DNA of 64,000 nucleotides, taken from Arcobacter iocasae. Lineage in GTDB: Bacteria > Campylobacterota > Campylobacteria > Campylobacterales > Arcobacteraceae. Made by a program: the position numbers and the translations under genes. The stretch is from NCBI RefSeq assembly GCF_042214795.1, contig NZ_CP090177.1:1984001-2048000 (forward strand), read 5' to 3'. Of this stretch, positions 17,008-26,305 are shown in pieces. Each line of letters opens with the position of its first letter. Within the stretch, counting starts at the first letter, position 1. The notes under the pieces are model-generated. The model was not told where the DNA came from and searched no databases. It worked only from the letters and a program-made list of their open reading frames with translations.

Positions 17008-18426
17008 TTATTCACTTAACTCATGAGTTAAGTCAGCTTCTGCAGCTTCAAGCATAGCAAACTCTTCTTCAGCCGTTTTTGCAACTAAATGATTTTTACT
17101 ATAGAAGAAGTAATATAAAGCACCAATTGCATATAAAACAAGAGTATAATTAAACGCTCTTGGGTCAAAAGCATAAACACCTGTTAGTGCAACGATAGAT
17201 AATACAAAAGCAATACCAGAAGTTAAAACTCCACCTGGAGTTTTATAAGGTCTTGGCATATCTGGATTTTTAACTCTTAATAAGATATGACTAAATGCCA
17301 TTAGCGCGTATGATATAGTTGCACCTACAACTGCCATAGCTAACATTAAATCACCTTCACCAGTTAGTGAAGCTAAGAATCCTAAAACACCTGGAACAAT
17401 TAAAGCCCAAGTAGGAGTTTTCTTTTTACTTGTTAAAGATAAAAATTGTGGTAAGTAACCAGCTCTTGATAGGGCAAATACTAATCTACTATAACCATAT
17501 ATGATAGAGAAAAATGAAGCAATTAAACCAGCTAAACCTAATACATTAACAATAGTTGCTAAAGTAGTATTTCCATTTACATTTAAAGCATCTACTAAAG
17601 GAACAGCACTTTTACCCATTGCATCAGCACCTGCAACACCTGCAAGTAAAAATACAACTAAAACTGCAGAGATAAGTAGGAAAATCATAGCTGCAATAAT
17701 ACCTTTTGGTACATCTTTTTCAGGATTTTTTGCTTCTTCAGCAGCTAGTGGTACACCTTCAACTGCTAGGAATAACCACATACCAAATGGCAATGCAGCC
17801 CAAACACCATGCCAACCAAATGGTAAAAAGCTTGTAGCTCCAGCAACATCAGCAGAAGCTTTAATATCAAATAAATTTGACATATCAAAATTACCAATTA
17901 AAGCAAGAGCAGTAGCAATAATAGCAAATACAGCTAAAGCACTAATTACCATCATAGTTTTTAAAGCCTCTCCTGCACCAAATAAGTGAATAGCAATAAA
18001 TACTGCATAAAATAGTGCATAAACTAATGGACCATTAATACCAAGTAAAGCCTCAACAGCAGAACCAATAAAAATAACAATAGCAGCAGGTGCAATAGCA
18101 TATTCTATTAAAATAGCAAGCCCAGTTAAATATCCACCAGCTGGTCCCATAACTTGTCTTGCAAAGCTATATCCACCACCAGCAGCTGGTATTGCAGCTG
18201 ACATTTCAGCTAATGCTAAAACTAAACAAAAATACATTACAGCCATTAAAGCAGCAGCAATGGCAAATCCACCCCAACCAGCTTCTGCAATACCAAAGTT
18301 CCATCCAGCAAAATCACCTGAAATAACATATGAAATACCAAGTCCAGCAAGTAACATCCAACCAGCTGTTCCCCTTTTTAACTGTCTTTTTGCAAGATAG
18401 TCTTGATCAATTTTAGTTTTTCCCAT
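17008..18426 (-). CDS. eat: Ethanolamine permease (APC superfamily)
   Basis: The 472-residue protein has about twelve membrane segments and the APC-family start KRGTAGWMLLAGLGISYVIS, then PAAGGGYSFARQVMGP. It lies 12 bases after eutC and is the last gene of eutB-eutC-eat. It should import ethanolamine into the cytoplasm for the lyase. No microcompartment shell genes accompany it, so acetaldehyde formed by the lyase is handled freely in the cytoplasm or by enzymes elsewhere. The permease name rests on family wording and on the neighbouring eutBC. Confidence 0.9.
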   Translation of the reverse strand: MGKTKIDQDYLAKRQLKRGTAGWMLLAGLGISYVISGDFAGWNFGIAEAGWGGFAIAAALMAVMYFCLVLALAEMSAAIPAAGGGYSFARQVMGPAGGYLTGLAILIEYAIAPAAIVIFIGSAVEALLGINGPLVYALFYAVFIAIHLFGAGEALKTMMVISALAVFAIIATALALIGNFDMSNLFDIKASADVAGATSFLPFGWHGVWAALPFGMWLFLAVEGVPLAAEEAKNPEKDVPKGIIAAMIFLLISAVLVVFLLAGVAGADAMGKSAVPLVDALNVNGNTTLATIVNVLGLAGLIASFFSIIYGYSRLVFALSRAGYLPQFLSLTSKKKTPTWALIVPGVLGFLASLTGEGDLMLAMAVVGATISYALMAFSHILLRVKNPDMPRPYKTPGGVLTSGIAFVLSIVALTGVYAFDPRAFNYTLVLYAIGALYYFFYSKNHLVAKTAEEEFAMLEAAEADLTHELSE

Positions 18427-18438
18427 TTCCTATATCCT

Positions 18439-19329
18439 TTAGTTTAGAAGAAAATTTTCTTCACTGTTAGTTAGTTCGATTTCATCATTTGTTGTTCTAT
18501 CTTTTAAATTCACTCCCGATAATTCTAATCTTCGAGATTCTTTTAATAAATAAATTGTTTTTTTTACAGCCTCGGCATAAGATAATCCATCTAATCGAAC
18601 ATTTGAGATACAATTTCTATTTGCATCTGTAAGGCCAACCTGTGCGTCCCAGGTAAGATATAAACCAAGACTATCAGGGGAGCTTAACCCTGGTCTTTCT
18701 CCAATTAATACTAAAGTTGCTTTTGCATTTAATAACATACCAACTTCATCGCCAATAGCTACTCTTCCTTGTTGAACAACTGTGAAAGGTGCTATGCTCC
18801 ATTCTTGTTTATCTTGTGATAGTGCTTGACATAATTTATCTATAAAATTAATGGCATTTTCTTTTATTGCTAAAGATGAAAGCCCATCTACAATAACAAT
18901 TGCTAAATCATAAGGTCTAGTTTCAACTGAAAGAGTATCTTTTAGTAAGTTATGTGATTTTTGATTTAGTTTTCTACCTAAATCAGGTCTTTGCAGATAT
19001 TCAATTCTATCTTTTGCTTCAGAGTGTAGAAGAATACTTTTATGTCCTTTTTGCAGAAGCTCCTTGTTAGTTCTATTTGAAGTTACAATATTTACATTAA
19101 ATGAGGTATTATCTATTTGTTCAAATATATAATTCACATCTAGTGGTAAATGAACAGCATCTTGTGCTTGGGCATGGGCTAGTTGAAACTCTAATAAGTG
19201 TGAAGTTGGAAGACTAATTCCACTTCTTCCAAGTCCAATTCTTGCATCTGTATATTCTCTTAACACTGACCATGGATTTTTTATAACATTTGACTTATTA
19301 GTTGTTTTATTTATATTTTTATTATCCAT
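18439..19329 (-). CDS. eutC: Ethanolamine ammonia-lyase small subunit
   Basis: EutC with EutB forms the coenzyme B12-dependent lyase that turns ethanolamine into acetaldehyde and ammonia. The 296-residue protein has NPWSVLREYTDARIGLGRSGISLPT at the start of its conserved part, DLAIVIVDGLSSLA, and the cofactor-binding region with GERPGLSSPDSLGLYLTWD. I take the start as the ATG at 19329, preceded by GGAG six bases upstream; a TTG four codons earlier is open but has no good site. It follows eutB immediately. Confidence 0.94.
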   Translation of the reverse strand: MDNKNINKTTNKSNVIKNPWSVLREYTDARIGLGRSGISLPTSHLLEFQLAHAQAQDAVHLPLDVNYIFEQIDNTSFNVNIVTSNRTNKELLQKGHKSILLHSEAKDRIEYLQRPDLGRKLNQKSHNLLKDTLSVETRPYDLAIVIVDGLSSLAIKENAINFIDKLCQALSQDKQEWSIAPFTVVQQGRVAIGDEVGMLLNAKATLVLIGERPGLSSPDSLGLYLTWDAQVGLTDANRNCISNVRLDGLSYAEAVKKTIYLLKESRRLELSGVNLKDRTTNDEIELTNSEENFLLN

Positions 19330-19330
19330 C

Positions 19331-20731
19331 TTAAACTCCAATTACTTTTTCAAGTGATTTTGAAAAGCCAGAAGGAATATTGTTGTTTAAAGAAAAAGTA
19401 TCTGTGTTTGTAAATATTTCCATCTTTTTTAACCAAGCTTCAAATTCAGGAGCAGGGTGTAAGTCTAAAACTCTTCTAGCATAAAGTGCATCATGGAAAG
19501 ATGTTGTTTGATAATTAAGCATAATATCATCAGAACCTGGAATACCCATAATAAAATTACATCCAGCAACTCCAAGTAGAGTTAGTAAATTATCCATGTC
19601 ATTTTGATCTGCATCTGCATGGTTTGTATAACAAATATCACAACCCATTGGTAGTCCTAATAGTTTCCCGCAAAAATGATCTTCTAATCCAGCTCTTGTA
19701 ATCTCTTTTCCATCAAATAAATATTCAGGTCCTATAAAACCAACAACAGTATTTACTAATAATGGATCAAACTTTTTAGCAACAGCATAAGCTCTTGCTT
19801 CACATGTTTGTTGATCCACTCCAAAGTTTGCATTTGCTGATAAGGAACTTCCTTGTCCTGTCTCAAAATACATAACATTATTTCCAACGGTTCCTCTATT
19901 TAAAGAGAGTGCTGCTTCTCTTGCTTCTTTTAAAATAGATAAATTTACTCCAAAACTTGTATTAGTAGCTTCTGTCCCTCCAATAGATTGGAAAACTAAA
20001 TCAACGGGTGCTTTTTTTTCAATAGCTTCAATAGTATTTGTAACATGGGTTAAAACACATGATTGTGTGGGGATTTCATATTTTGCAATTATTTCATCCA
20101 TTATTTTTAGAAGTTTTATAGTCTGTTCAACATTATCAGTAGCTGGATTGATACCAATTACTGCATCTCCATTTCCATATAATAAACCATCTAAAATACT
20201 AGCAGTGATTCCTCTAATATCATCTGTTGGATGATTTGGTTGTAGTCTTGTTGAAAGATGGTTTTTTAATCCTATTGTATCTCTAAAGGCAGTTGTAATA
20301 GGGCATTTTTTTGCTACTAAGATTAAATCTTGATTTCTCATTATTTTACTAACAGCTGCAACCATTTCAGGTGTCATACCACCTCTTGCTTGTTTTATTA
20401 ATTCAGGAGTTGTATTATCACTTAGTAGCCAATCTCTAAAATCACCAACTGTAAGATGAGAAATGATTTTAAATGCTTCACTATCATGGTCATCTATAAT
20501 AAGTCTTGTGATTTCATCTTTTTCATATGAGATAAGATGTTCTTCTAAAAAAGTTTTTAATGGTACTTCGGCTAACCTCATTTGAGCAATTACTCTCTCT
20601 TGTGATGAAGTTGCTGCAACTCCTGCTAGAACATCTCCAGATCTTTTGGGTGTGGCTTTTGCCATTAAATCAGCTAAGTTTTTAAAGGTATAAGTCTTTT
20701 GTCCAAGTATATATTTGTATGTGGTCTTCAT
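19331..20731 (-). CDS. eutB: Ethanolamine ammonia-lyase large subunit
   Basis: The catalytic TIM-barrel subunit of the B12-dependent lyase. The 466-residue protein contains GDVLAGVAATSSQERVIAQ, LTHVTNTIEA, the substrate and cobalamin region FETGQGSSLSANANFG, and the C-terminal FIMGIPGSDDIMLNYQTTSFHD. The start is the second of two close ATGs (20731), as AGGA is too near the first. The upstream gap 20732-20942 holds AATGTAAAA and its complement around the promoter, a possible operator. No EutA reactivase or shell genes are near. Confidence 0.95.
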   Translation of the reverse strand: MKTTYKYILGQKTYTFKNLADLMAKATPKRSGDVLAGVAATSSQERVIAQMRLAEVPLKTFLEEHLISYEKDEITRLIIDDHDSEAFKIISHLTVGDFRDWLLSDNTTPELIKQARGGMTPEMVAAVSKIMRNQDLILVAKKCPITTAFRDTIGLKNHLSTRLQPNHPTDDIRGITASILDGLLYGNGDAVIGINPATDNVEQTIKLLKIMDEIIAKYEIPTQSCVLTHVTNTIEAIEKKAPVDLVFQSIGGTEATNTSFGVNLSILKEAREAALSLNRGTVGNNVMYFETGQGSSLSANANFGVDQQTCEARAYAVAKKFDPLLVNTVVGFIGPEYLFDGKEITRAGLEDHFCGKLLGLPMGCDICYTNHADADQNDMDNLLTLLGVAGCNFIMGIPGSDDIMLNYQTTSFHDALYARRVLDLHPAPEFEAWLKKMEIFTNTDTFSLNNNIPSGFSKSLEKVIGV

Positions 20732-20929
20732 ATTCATTCCTAATGTAAAAGGTCAAAGAATTTTGATTATCAATTTCTTTAGAATAATTTTACATTAAAA
20801 TTGTAGCTTGAATGAAGATGTAAAGATATGCAGAGTTGTATAAAAAATATACAAGTTTTATATAATTAAATTAATTAGTGTAAGTGATTATTTTTATTAG
20901 TTTATTTAATAATATTAAAATAAAAGGAT

Positions 20930-20960
20930 GATAAAGACAATTTTAATAATTGTCTTTATC
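20930..20960 (-). terminator. Terminator of the diguanylate cyclase gene
   Basis: GATAAAGACAATT at 20930-20942 pairs exactly with 20948-20960 around a five-base loop. On the minus strand it covers the stop codon of the cyclase gene and is followed by ATCCTTTTATTTT. Confidence 0.7.
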
Positions 20961-22799
20961 TTTATTAGTGAGAAGGTCTTTAGTAAATCTTATAACTTTA
21001 TTTCTGCCTGTCTCTTTTGCTTTATATAAACATAAATCAGCAAATTTGATACATTTCCACATTTGATCTGTATCACTAGGTAAAAAGGCATACCCAATAC
21101 TTACAGTTTTACTAAATGATTCATTATTAAAAGTATATACTAGTTTTGCAAATTCACTATTTATTCTTGTAGCTAAATCTTTTGCACTCTCTTCAGTTGG
21201 ATTTTCCATAATTATTAAGAACTCTTCTCCACCAAATCTAATAATGAAATCTTTATCAGAAATTTCTGCTTTCATTGTTTTTGAAAGTTTTTGTAAAATA
21301 GCATCCCCTGCATCATGCCCATATGTGTCATTTACCATTTTAAAATAATCAATATCTAAGAACATAACAGCATAAGTTGAGCCAAGAAGTAATTCTTGAG
21401 GCATTTTTTTCTCTATAAATTCATCTAAGTATTTTCTATTATAAAGTCCTGTCAATCCATCAACAAGATTTCGCTCTCTTAGAACATCCATTAAAATTTT
21501 ACTTTCTAAAATAGGCTTAGTCTCTTCTAAGTATTTTCTAATAATTCCAATTTTATATTTTGTATCTTCTAAATGCTCTTTACCATCACACATAATATGA
21601 ACTGTTATACTTTTGTGTTTGTTTATTGTAAATGGAATACAAATATAATCTAGACAATCATCACAAGAAGCAATTCTACAAATCTCTGGGAAGTTTTCAG
21701 ATAAAACTACGGTATCTGTTCTCTCCGCTCTGCATTGTTCTTTTATGTTTTTAAGTAGACTACAACAAGGCTTTGTATTTTCTGTTGAAAATATTATTTT
21801 TCTAGTATCTCTTTTTAAATCATTTTCATAAATACAAAAATTTTCTATTTTTAGTTTATCTTTAAAAACTTGTACCAATCTATAATAAATATCATCTTTA
21901 GTTAAATCAGTTTCTATAGTTTTTTTATAGTTGTATATTTCAGTTATATCTTCTATTATTTTTTGTGCAGTTAAAAGTTTATCACTATTTCCACTAGTTG
22001 CTCTATTATGAACAAATGATGTTAAGTTTTTCTCAATACCTGTTAATACAGTTTCAAGTTTCTCAATGATTTCATTTAGCCATTGGAAGGCTTCTTTATC
22101 TTCTTTTAGGACACCTTCTTTTGCTCTAACTGAATAGTCACCTTCATGAACTTTTTTTAATACTTCTGTAATTGAATCAAATGATGAAGTATAAGGTTTG
22201 ATTTTTCTACTTATATATATAAGAATAAGTATTAAGAATACTGTAATAATTACAATTATATTTAACAATACCGTAATACTTGAAATTCTATCATCTTGGA
22301 TATCAAATTTTAAAGATATGGCACCTAAAACCTCTCCTTCTTTTGCATTATGACAGCTTAAGCAGTTTGGTTTATCAAGAGATGAAGCAGTATAAGGAAT
22401 AGTTATTCTTAATGTGGCACTTTTTAAAGACTCACTAGGAAGTGTAATTACTTTCCCTGTTTTTAAGACTTTTTCATCAATTGCATCCCTTGGTTTTTCA
22501 TTTCTATTTGCTGATTTACCAAATTGCTGTGAAACAGTATCTCCTCTTATTATCCATAAATCTTTTATCTCTTTTATTTGACTAATGCTAGTTAAAAAAG
22601 TTTCTCTTTTATCCATAGTTCCATTAATCATATGGGAAGTTAATGTCTCTTTTACAATATCTGCAGCTAAATAAGCCCTTTTTATAGCTCCATTGTATCC
22701 ACTCTCTCTTGAACCAATTGCAACTAGTGCTACTATTACAATAGTTAATAGGGTAACCATTGAAAAAATTATTATCGTTATTTTTTTATTTGAATCCAT
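20943..22799 (-). CDS. Diguanylate cyclase with periplasmic haem c-type sensor domain
   Basis: The 618-residue protein has a membrane segment at about 8-28, a periplasmic domain of about 130 residues containing CLSCHNAKEGEVLGAIS near residue 143, a second membrane segment at about 180-200, and a HAMP-like linker. A GAF-like region with a cysteine cluster (SCDDCLDYIC) follows, then a GGDEF domain with intact GGEEF near residue 523 preceded by DIDYFKMVNDTYGHDAGD. It would make cyclic di-GMP in response to a periplasmic signal, probably redox or a gas bound by the haem. The CxxCH sensor resembles the Tll0287-like/DUF3365 domain. It is transcribed alone. Confidence 0.9.
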   Translation of the reverse strand: MDSNKKITIIIFSMVTLLTIVIVALVAIGSRESGYNGAIKRAYLAADIVKETLTSHMINGTMDKRETFLTSISQIKEIKDLWIIRGDTVSQQFGKSANRNEKPRDAIDEKVLKTGKVITLPSESLKSATLRITIPYTASSLDKPNCLSCHNAKEGEVLGAISLKFDIQDDRISSITVLLNIIVIITVFLILILIYISRKIKPYTSSFDSITEVLKKVHEGDYSVRAKEGVLKEDKEAFQWLNEIIEKLETVLTGIEKNLTSFVHNRATSGNSDKLLTAQKIIEDITEIYNYKKTIETDLTKDDIYYRLVQVFKDKLKIENFCIYENDLKRDTRKIIFSTENTKPCCSLLKNIKEQCRAERTDTVVLSENFPEICRIASCDDCLDYICIPFTINKHKSITVHIMCDGKEHLEDTKYKIGIIRKYLEETKPILESKILMDVLRERNLVDGLTGLYNRKYLDEFIEKKMPQELLLGSTYAVMFLDIDYFKMVNDTYGHDAGDAILQKLSKTMKAEISDKDFIIRFGGEEFLIIMENPTEESAKDLATRINSEFAKLVYTFNNESFSKTVSIGYAFLPSDTDQMWKCIKFADLCLYKAKETGRNKVIRFTKDLLTNKDKDNY

Positions 22800-22990
22800 C
22801 TTTTAACCTAAATAAGAGTTTAAATAATTTTATCATAATTAGAATTTAATTTTAATATAACTATTTGTAATTTTACAAAAAAATTGTTATTTTATGTTGA
22901 TTTAATATAAATTATTTATAATTAAAACAAAAGTAAGAAGTAGTTTTAAGTATATTCTTAATATAATTTATTTTTAGTTAAAGGAAAATA

Positions 22991-23377
22991 ATGAATTTAA
23001 GAGTTTTGGTTGTAGATGATAGCTCAACTATGAGAAGAATCATTGTTAATGTTTTAACACAATTAGGTATCTCTACTGATTATATTCATGAAGCAGAAGA
23101 TGGATTAGTTGCCTTAGGAAAAGTAAAAACAAATAGCTATGATGTTATTTTAACAGATTGGAATATGCCAAGAATGAATGGACTACAGTTTGTTCAAAAT
23201 GTTAGAAAATTACCTAAATATGCACATACCCCAATTTTAATGATAACAACTGAAGGTGGGAAATCAGAAGTTATAGAAGCTTTAAAAAGTGGAGTTAATA
23301 ATTACATTGTAAAACCATTTAATGCGGACATATTAAAATCAAAATTAGAACCTATATTAAATAAAAATAAGAAATAA
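22991..23377 (+). CDS. CheY-type response regulator
   Basis: The 128-residue single receiver domain contains the acidic pair VDDSS, the phosphorylation site in LTDWNMPRMNG (Asp near residue 57), the conserved Thr/Lys regions MITTEGG and YIVKPFNAD. It has no output domain, so it acts by binding a partner, as CheY does at the flagellar switch. It stands alone on the plus strand behind a long AT-rich leader, with AAAGG 7 bases before the ATG. Whether it is the main chemotaxis CheY or a paralogue cannot be told from the sequence. Confidence 0.9.
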   Translation: MNLRVLVVDDSSTMRRIIVNVLTQLGISTDYIHEAEDGLVALGKVKTNSYDVILTDWNMPRMNGLQFVQNVRKLPKYAHTPILMITTEGGKSEVIEALKSGVNNYIVKPFNADILKSKLEPILNKNKK

Positions 23378-23396
23378 ATTATAATTTAAAAGTAAA

Positions 23397-24716
23397 CTAA
23401 TCTTCTTGAACTTCAGGAAGTTTTTTTGCTAGGTATATTGCAACTATTCCAATTAAAGATAAAAATAAAATAATCCCCCCAACTCCAATTATAGAACTAA
23501 GAGTTCCAATTGATCCACTTAAAAGTAAAATTACTCCAATTAGAGTATTACTAACAGCAACATAATCTGTTCTTTTATTTCCCTCTGCTAAGTCAACGAT
23601 ATATGTTTTTCTACCAATTCTTATACCTTGATAGCCAATACTTAAAATAAAATAGATAATAGGCATAATCCATATGAATGAGAAAAGTTGTGAATAAAAA
23701 TAATAAATAAAAGATACAACAAAACCTACACTTGTAGCAATTGTTGCTCCTAAAATCATAACTCTTTTACTAGATATATCTGAGAATTTACCCCAAAAAT
23801 TAGCAGATAATAAATCTGCAAGTCCACTTGAAAGAATAAAAAGACCTAATAAATAAGTGTCATCACTAGAGTGTTGTTTAGCTATAATTACAAAAAATGG
23901 TGCACTTAAAACTGAACATAAAAATAGTGCTCTTGTTATAACAAAAAGTCTAAATGGTTTATCAGTTTTTAAAATTGAGAGTTTTTTAATGGCTACTGTA
24001 AAAGCATTTCCTCCACCATGTGTTTCTCCTGGAAATTCATTTATTCGTGAATATATTATTGAAGCTAAAATCCAAAAAATTCCAGCAATAAAAAGTAGTA
24101 CTCCAAAGTTTTGAGAAGAAAAAGGCTTTTCTCCATTTAACAAAAAATAAACTCCAAGTGCAACAACAAGCACACCTGCGAGCATTGCAGAGAGTCCATT
24201 TAATGCACCTCTTCTTGTTTTAGGGATTGTTTTACCAAGTACATCTTTTGCTGCAACTGAACACAAGCCTCTTGCTAAACTCATGAGAATTAGTAATGCA
24301 ATAATTGCGAAACCTGCATTTAATCCTTCTAAATTCCAAGCTACAAGTCCAATTGCAAAGATACACAAGGCTTGTAAGATTGAGCCAATTACCCATATCC
24401 ATTTTCTAATAGGAAGTTTTCTTACATATGCTGCTATAAAAAGTTGAGGAAGAAGTGATCCTGATTCTCTAATTGGGACTAAAAAACTAATTAAAAATAC
24501 AGGAACATTTAAGCTATGCATTATCCATGGTAAAATTATTTTTGTATTAGAAATTGCATCTGCGAGTTTAGTAAAGAAGTAACTAATAACAGTTAGAAAA
24601 AAATTACCAGGTACCACTTTGCATGCTTTTTCATCTATAGCTTTACAAACTCTTGCATCTTCTTCATTTACAAGTTTATTGTAAATACTATCGGGATTGA
24701 TTTTTCTTAAAGGCAT
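23397..24716 (-). CDS. Major facilitator superfamily transporter
   Basis: The 439-residue protein has about twelve membrane helices, an N-terminal hydrophilic stretch of roughly 40 residues, and an MFS-like loop (FIAAYVRKLPIRKWIW). The substrate is unknown. The start ATG directly follows the hisA stop with no gap, so it is the last gene of a minus-strand operon hisH, epimerase, hisA, transporter. Family members beside hisA may simply share transcription; no histidine-related role can be argued from the sequence. Confidence 0.85.
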   Translation of the reverse strand: MPLRKINPDSIYNKLVNEEDARVCKAIDEKACKVVPGNFFLTVISYFFTKLADAISNTKIILPWIMHSLNVPVFLISFLVPIRESGSLLPQLFIAAYVRKLPIRKWIWVIGSILQALCIFAIGLVAWNLEGLNAGFAIIALLILMSLARGLCSVAAKDVLGKTIPKTRRGALNGLSAMLAGVLVVALGVYFLLNGEKPFSSQNFGVLLFIAGIFWILASIIYSRINEFPGETHGGGNAFTVAIKKLSILKTDKPFRLFVITRALFLCSVLSAPFFVIIAKQHSSDDTYLLGLFILSSGLADLLSANFWGKFSDISSKRVMILGATIATSVGFVVSFIYYFYSQLFSFIWIMPIIYFILSIGYQGIRIGRKTYIVDLAEGNKRTDYVAVSNTLIGVILLLSGSIGTLSSIIGVGGIILFLSLIGIVAIYLAKKLPEVQED

Positions 24717-25424
24717 CTATAAAGCTTTAAATCCTTCTTCTAAATCAAGTGTACCTTCATAAAAAGCTTTTCCAACTATTACACCAGCAATATTTCCATT
24801 TACTTTACAGTTTGTTATGTCATTTATATCTTTTACACCACCACTTGCAATTGTATCAATACCACTAGCAAGGGCAATAGATTCTGTAAACTCAACATTT
24901 ACACCGCAAAGCATTCCATCTTTGCTTATATCTGTACAAATGATTGCTTGAACACCTGCATTTGCAAACTCACGAGCCAAAGTTGTAGCTTCCATAGTAG
25001 AAACTTCTGCCCAACCTTCAACGGCTACCATTCCATTCATAGCATCAATTCCTACAGCAATAGGATATTTTGCTGCCATGTCTTTTACAAATTGTGGATC
25101 TTTTACTGCAATTGAACCTAGGATTAATCTATCAACTCCTAGTTCAACATACATTTTAATAGTCTCTTCATCACGAATTCCACCACCAAGTTCGATTTTT
25201 AGATTACAGTTTTCTCTTATTTTTCTGATTTGTTCTAAGTTTGCTGGTTTTCCTGCAAATGCTCCATTTAAATCAACAATATGAACCCATTTACTTCCAA
25301 GTTCTTCAAATCTTTTTGCAACTTGCCAAGGTTCATCTGAATAGATTTTTGCACTATCCATTAACCCTTTGCTTAGTCTTACTGCTTTTCCATCTTTTAA
25401 ATCAATCGCTGGTAATATATCCAT
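24717..25424 (-). CDS. hisA: Phosphoribosylformimino-5-aminoimidazole carboxamide ribotide isomerase
   Basis: HisA performs the fourth step of histidine synthesis, an Amadori rearrangement giving the substrate of HisFH. The 235-residue TIM barrel has the two catalytic Asp regions, LPAIDLKDGKAVRL (first strand) and CTDISKDGMLCG, plus IELGGGIRDEETI and ASGGVKD phosphate loops. It follows the epimerase gene by 15 bases. hisH lies two genes upstream, so the pathway genes share one transcript. hisF is not in the window. Confidence 0.97.
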   Translation of the reverse strand: MDILPAIDLKDGKAVRLSKGLMDSAKIYSDEPWQVAKRFEELGSKWVHIVDLNGAFAGKPANLEQIRKIRENCNLKIELGGGIRDEETIKMYVELGVDRLILGSIAVKDPQFVKDMAAKYPIAVGIDAMNGMVAVEGWAEVSTMEATTLAREFANAGVQAIICTDISKDGMLCGVNVEFTESIALASGIDTIASGGVKDINDITNCKVNGNIAGVIVGKAFYEGTLDLEEGFKAL

Positions 25425-25439
25425 AATAAATGCTATCCT

Positions 25440-26291
25440 TTATTTACATAAGTTTTCTATAGTCTCTTGTATTGTTTTATATTTAAATTCAAAACCTAAA
25501 TCTAATAGTTTCTTAGGAAAGGCACTTTGTCCATCTGTTAAGACTTTTGCACCTTCACTAAAAATTATATTTAAAACAAATTCTGGTACTGGAAGTATAG
25601 TAGGTCTTTTTAGTGTTTTCCCTAAAGCTTGAGTTAAACCTTTGTTTGTAGTTGGAGTTGGAGCACTTAAATTAAATGTATCTTCATAAGAGTTTTCAAT
25701 TACAAATTTATAAGCTTCAAGTAAATCTTCTATGTGGATATATGAAAATGCTTGTTCTCCACTTCCTATTACTCCCCCAAGTCCTAATTTAAAAGGAAGT
25801 ATCATTTTTTGTAAAGCTCCACCATTTTTTCCTAAAACGATACCAAATCTAAAAATAGAAACTTTTGTATTTTCACTTTTTGCTTTTAAAGCCTCTTTTT
25901 CCCACTCTTGACAAATTGATGATAAAAAATCATTTGAGTAAGTTCCATTCTCATCATAAGTTGCTTTATTGTCATATATGCCAACAGCAGAAGTTGAGAT
26001 TAATAATTCTGGTGGATTATCTATGTTTTTTATTGCAGATACTAATTTTTGTGTAGTATTTATTCTACTTGAGTAAAGAAGTTTTTTATAACTCTCACTC
26101 CATCTATTTATTATATTTGCACCAGCAAGATTTATTAATATATCACTTTTATTAAGTAACTCTTCCAATTTAGTTTTGTCATTTAAAATTTCTCTTTTAA
26201 TAGGAAGAATTTTATAATCTAAATTAGTAAAGAATTTAGTCAAACTGCTACCTACAAAACCACTAGCTCCTGATATTGCTATTGTTTTCAT
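25440..26291 (-). CDS. TIGR01777-type NAD-dependent epimerase/SulA-like protein
   Basis: The 283-residue protein begins with the Rossmann motif ISGASGFVGSSL and continues NLAGANIINRWSESYK, STSAVGIY, FRFGIVLGKNGGALQ and SYIHIEDLLEAY, which fit the TIGR01777 (YfcH/SulA-related) branch of the extended short-chain dehydrogenases. It probably binds NAD(P); no substrate is known for the family. It is the second gene of the hisH operon, 14 bases after hisH. Confidence 0.88.
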   Translation of the reverse strand: MKTIAISGASGFVGSSLTKFFTNLDYKILPIKREILNDKTKLEELLNKSDILINLAGANIINRWSESYKKLLYSSRINTTQKLVSAIKNIDNPPELLISTSAVGIYDNKATYDENGTYSNDFLSSICQEWEKEALKAKSENTKVSIFRFGIVLGKNGGALQKMILPFKLGLGGVIGSGEQAFSYIHIEDLLEAYKFVIENSYEDTFNLSAPTPTTNKGLTQALGKTLKRPTILPVPEFVLNIIFSEGAKVLTDGQSAFPKKLLDLGFEFKYKTIQETIENLCK

Positions 26292-26305
26292 GGTTAATCC
26301 TTTAT

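Noticed and set aside
17501..17989. 162-codon open frame on the plus strand inside the eat gene
   Set aside because: It lies opposite a clear permease gene, has no ribosome binding site, and its composition mirrors the complement of hydrophobic codons.
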